Shown here: in pieces, positions 61,616-64,000 of the stretch
Numbering within the stretch: the first letter of the stretch is position 1
Layout of the letters: each line of letters begins with the position of its first letter
Source: Kiritimatiellia bacterium
GTDB taxonomy: Bacteria > Verrucomicrobiota > Kiritimatiellia > CAIVKH01
Reading direction: 5' to 3'
DNA length: 64,000 nt
NCBI GenBank assembly: GCA_027493775.1
Contig: JAOSKE010000001.1
Location: forward strand, 677,651 to 741,650
The notes under the pieces: generated by a model
The model's database searches: none
What the model saw: the letters and a program-made list of their open reading frames with translations, nothing else
Told to the model about the DNA's origin: nothing
Program-made: the position numbers and the translations under genes

Positions 61616-62064
61616 CGTTGTTCTGCGAGTGGATTTTTCCAGGGGATTTCGTTGGTGATTCCACGGGCCATCAGAACCACGAATTCGCCGGGTTGAATGA
61701 CGTGGGCTTCCGCACTGCCCATGCCGCCAGTGTAATACCACCAGCTACCGCCTTCTTGAGAATTGAGATAAAGACGGCGTTTGGGCGCATTGGTCACGGC
61801 TGCGCGGTCGGCAAAAATGCGAAGCTCCGTCCCCCGAAACGGAATCAAATCGGTCGTTAGGCCCAGTTTATCAAGACCAAGCGTACTCAGCGGAACAGCG
61901 CGGGGTGCGGAATAGGTGATAATGTTATTCGTCGGCATGGGGAAAATTCGGTCGGTCGTCTCTTTCGCCACGACTTCGTTCTTCTCGCGCTTCGGCGCAT
62001 CAGCGCCTACGGCAACCAGGGAAGCAATGGCCAGAAAAACTGCAATGGAAAATATCGGCTTCAT
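61612..62064 (-). CDS. uncharacterised secreted protein
   Basis: 150 residues with signal peptide MKPIFSIAVFLAIASLVAVG. The mature part is short and beta-rich: FPMPTNNIITYSAPRAVPLS, LRIFADRAAVTNAPKRRLYL, then SWWYYTGGMGSAEAHVIQPG and EFVVLMARGITNEIPW. I do not recognise the family; the IQPGEFVVLMAR pattern resembles the last strands of PVC surface-anchored beta domains. It ends in a CTAG shared with the convergent 60827-61615 gene, so the two coding regions overlap by 4 bases. It is divergent from the phosphoesterase gene, 73 bases away. Confidence 0.65.
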   Translation of the reverse strand: MKPIFSIAVFLAIASLVAVGADAPKREKNEVVAKETTDRIFPMPTNNIITYSAPRAVPLSTLGLDKLGLTTDLIPFRGTELRIFADRAAVTNAPKRRLYLNSQEGGSWWYYTGGMGSAEAHVIQPGEFVVLMARGITNEIPWKNPLAEQR

Positions 62065-62137
62065 TACTTAACCCTACACTAAAGAACTGCATAATGAAAT
62101 AGGCAGATGGCCGAAATAGCGCGTATATTCAGACTGT

Positions 62138-62998
62138 ATGCGCATTGCGATTATATCCGATATCCACTCAAACCGTCCGGCCCTCGATGCCGTCCTCAAG
62201 GCATTGGATGAGGCCTCGCCGGATCAAGTGATTGTCGCGGGCGATGTCATCAACCGTGGCCCGGAGCCGCGCACGTGTCTGGAAATGATCCTGGAACTGC
62301 AACGCACCCGACACTGGCTCCCGATCAAGGGGAACCACGAGGACTTTGTTCTAAAAGAGGCGGCGCACAGGACGGAAAAACCGGATTGGGAACGCAAGCT
62401 ATTTGAGCACACAATCTGGACGATGGATCGTGTCCGCGATCTGCTCCCCGCCGTCATGGACTGGCCGGATCGTCTCTCCTTCTCAAGCCCGGACGAGTCA
62501 GAGGTCCGCTTTGTACACGCCTCAATGCGGGGCAATCGGCGTGGGCTGTACGAGGAAATGCATGATACGCAACTTGCAGAGCTCACCGCCCCCGCTCCTG
62601 CCGTCCTGATCGTCGGCCACACCCATATCCCGTTCATTCGCCGGGTGAACGGAACCTTGATCGTCAATGCCGGTGCAGTCGGATTGCCTTTCGATGGGAT
62701 CACCCAGGCATCCTTCGCACTCCTCGATTGGAAGGATTCACAATGGCAGCCGCAAATCGTTCGCCTCGACTACGACCTCAACGCCGCAGAAGCCGCGTTC
62801 TTCGAGACCGGATTTATGGAAGAGGCCGGAATCATGGCTCCGCTGATTCTCGACGAGCTGCGGCAGGCGCGCCCGCGCCTGGGCCTCTGGCATCGCTGCT
62901 ACGAAGCCCGTGTCGCAGCAGGTGAAATTTCCATCGAAGAAACGGTCGAAGAATTTCTGCGGCAAATCGGTGCGCGGCCCGCCGTCACCCGCTCGTAA
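62138..62998 (+). CDS. metallophosphoesterase (calcineurin-like, YfcE/MJ0936 type)
   Basis: 286 residues. The dinuclear-metal motifs occur in family order: DIHSN (residues 8-12), GDVINRGP, GNHED, a lone His in VRFVHASMRGNRRG, and GHTHIP. NAGAVGLPFDG follows, as in the YfcE-like group. The C-terminal 70 residues (ETGFMEEAGIMAPLILDELR and on) form an added helical tail. Such enzymes hydrolyse phosphodiesters or phosphoproteins; the substrate is not evident. The stop region overlaps the pseudouridine synthase gene tail-to-tail by 14 bases. Confidence 0.9.
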   Translation: MRIAIISDIHSNRPALDAVLKALDEASPDQVIVAGDVINRGPEPRTCLEMILELQRTRHWLPIKGNHEDFVLKEAAHRTEKPDWERKLFEHTIWTMDRVRDLLPAVMDWPDRLSFSSPDESEVRFVHASMRGNRRGLYEEMHDTQLAELTAPAPAVLIVGHTHIPFIRRVNGTLIVNAGAVGLPFDGITQASFALLDWKDSQWQPQIVRLDYDLNAAEAAFFETGFMEEAGIMAPLILDELRQARPRLGLWHRCYEARVAAGEISIEETVEEFLRQIGARPAVTRS

Positions 62999-63723
62999 TG
63001 CGGCGCAACTCGGTTAGCTCCGCTTCGCTTACTTCGCGGAAGCGCCCGGTCGAAAGCGATCCCAGTTTCAGCGGGCCGACAGCCATGCGAACAAGCCGCC
63101 GCACGGGACAACCACACGCGGCGAACAACCGCCGAATCTCGCGCTTCTTTCCTTCGGTCAGCACGATGTTGTAAAGCCCCGCCTCGATGAACTCGACCGA
63201 CTTCGCGCGAAGCCGCTCGCCATCATCCAGAATCCCCTCCCGCATCCGCGTCATTGCCGCTGCGTCGAGGTCGCCTTCGCAGGTCACACGATAAAGTTTT
63301 TCGATCTGATAACGCGGGTGCATCAGGCGGGCGGCAAGCTCTCCGTCATTGGTAAGCAGCAAAAGCCCTTCGCTATCCTGATCGAGCCGGCCCACGTGAA
63401 ACAAGCGACCGGCGTCCGCCGGCAGCACATCCGCCAGCGTCCCTCGCCCGCGAGGGTCCGCCAGCGCGCTCAGCACGCCGCGCGGCTTGTTATAGACCAG
63501 ATAACGAAATGCCGCAGGGCGAATCGCAACTCCGTCCACCTCCACGCGCTGCCGTTTCGGGTCCACCGACACGCCCAGCTCGCGCACAATCGCGCCGTCC
63601 ACAGTAACCCGGCCCTCCTGTATGATTTTTTTCGCACGCGCGGCGCGAAGCGACTCCGCACTCCGCCATGAACTTGTGCAGCCGCACGCGCGAGGTGTCC
63701 GCCGATTGGTCAGGGTTTCGCAT
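62985..63723 (-). CDS. pseudouridine synthase, RsuA/RluB family (frameshifted in this sequence)
   Basis: Modifies uridine in ribosomal RNA. An N-terminal S4 RNA-binding domain (VRLHKFMAECGVASRRACEK) leads into VTVDGAIVRELGV. The catalytic domain has VYNKPRGVLSALADPRGRG, the active-site motif GRLDQDSEGLLLLTNDG with the nucleophilic Asp, and EGKKREIRRLFAACG. The T7 run at 63626-63632 (A7 on the coding strand) has one base too many: corrected, CEKIIQEGRVTVDGA joins the two domains, giving about 245 residues. I start at ATG 63723, which overlaps the preceding gene by 14 bases; GTG 63687 is an alternative. The S4 domain and length favour RluB over RsuA, but this is not certain. Confidence 0.92.
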
Positions 63724-64000
63724 ACGCAGAAATAAAGTCGGGGAGCCAGGCCAGATAGGCATTGTAACGCGCGGGTAATTCCGTGACCGCTTCTTCCGAA
63801 GTTTCCGTCGTGCGCCGCGACGCATCCTGCGGAATCGCCCAGGCGTCGCGGATCAGAAGAAACGGGGGCGCGGAGGGGCGAGAGTCCGGAACCACTTCAA
63901 ACACCATCGTCCGCGCGGCAGAACCAAAATAATCATACGCCTTTGTGAGTTCCTTTTCCCCCACCTGCAACAGGCGATCAAAACGCTCCGAACCAAGCGC
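63710..64000 (-). CDS. uncharacterised protein, C-terminal part only (cut by window edge)
   Basis: The last 96 codons of a gene whose start lies beyond position 64000. Visible sequence includes ERFDRLLQVGEKELTKAYDY, FGSAARTMVFEVVPDSRPSA, FLLIRDAWAIPQDASRRTTE and AYLAWLPDFISAYAKP. No domain is recognised. It ends inside the first codons of the pseudouridine synthase, suggesting coupled translation. Confidence 0.6.
   Translation of the reverse strand, partial: ALGSERFDRLLQVGEKELTKAYDYFGSAARTMVFEVVPDSRPSAPPFLLIRDAWAIPQDASRRTTETSEEAVTELPARYNAYLAWLPDFISAYAKP

Noticed and set aside
59870..62125. GGCAG...AGCGCATA-like stretches before several genes as sigma-54 promoters
   Set aside because: The GG and GC elements are not separated by the ten bases required by the -24/-12 consensus, so only a generic AT-rich promoter region can be suggested.

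Overview
The window reads as chromosomal DNA of a Gram-negative, didermic bacterium. It has a lipid A acyltransferase (LpxL type), LptD, Lnt, Pal and TolB. Its secreted proteins carry DxDxDG calcium-binding repeats of the thrombospondin type 3 kind and a recurring short C-terminal domain. Together with two adjacent membrane pyrophosphatase genes and palindromic intergenic repeats, this suggests a Verrucomicrobiota/Kiritimatiellota-type member of the PVC group. That placement is inference from style and content; no phylogenetic marker was tested. Coordinates for split genes span the whole reconstructed gene.

Layout. 1-474: repeat-rich DNA without genes. 475-4.8 kb: rhomboid protease, tRNA-Lys, LpxL-like acyltransferase, GlgC, lipoprotein. 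4.9-20.4 kb: a block of secreted proteins dominated by one about 4,190-residue protein that joins an STN domain, a subtilisin protease, propellers, calcium-binding repeats and a C-type-lectin-like module. 20.4-25.3 kb: DinG-type helicase, a DnaJ-zinc-finger membrane protein, two type II pseudopilins and an inositol monophosphatase. 25.3-30.5 kb: a lysS-EVE-lptD-epimerase-phosphatase operon. 30.6-33.0 kb: a type II restriction-modification pair inserted at the start of lysS between two 111-bp direct repeats. 34-44.3 kb: an envelope and export cluster (tolB, pal, tatA, tatC, two phosphohexomutase paralogues of which one lacks its catalytic residues, secA, lnt). 44.6-50.1 kb: hydrolase remnant, MFS exporter, and a TPP-riboswitch-controlled thiamine salvage operon (cytX-thiM-thiE-thiD). 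50.1-58.2 kb: an uncharacterised gene, two hppA pyrophosphatases and leuS. 58.3-64 kb: small secreted or membrane proteins, a metallophosphoesterase and a pseudouridine synthase.

Sequence quality. About twenty otherwise intact genes or joints are interrupted by single-base frame changes. Most lie in homopolymer runs: A/T runs are usually one base too long and G/C runs one base too short. They fall in essential genes (leuS, lysS, secA, lnt), so I treat them as sequencing errors and annotate the reconstructed genes. One consequence is that an apparent fusion of two pseudopilins is really two overlapping genes.

How it works together. The window provides envelope biogenesis (lipid A acylation, LPS insertion, lipoprotein acylation, Sec and Tat export, the Pal-TolB system) next to genes for large exported proteins that would use these routes. 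The restriction-modification module is the clearest mobile element. It appears to take over the duplicated lysS leader, and its endonuclease reading frame starts with the first nine lysS codons.
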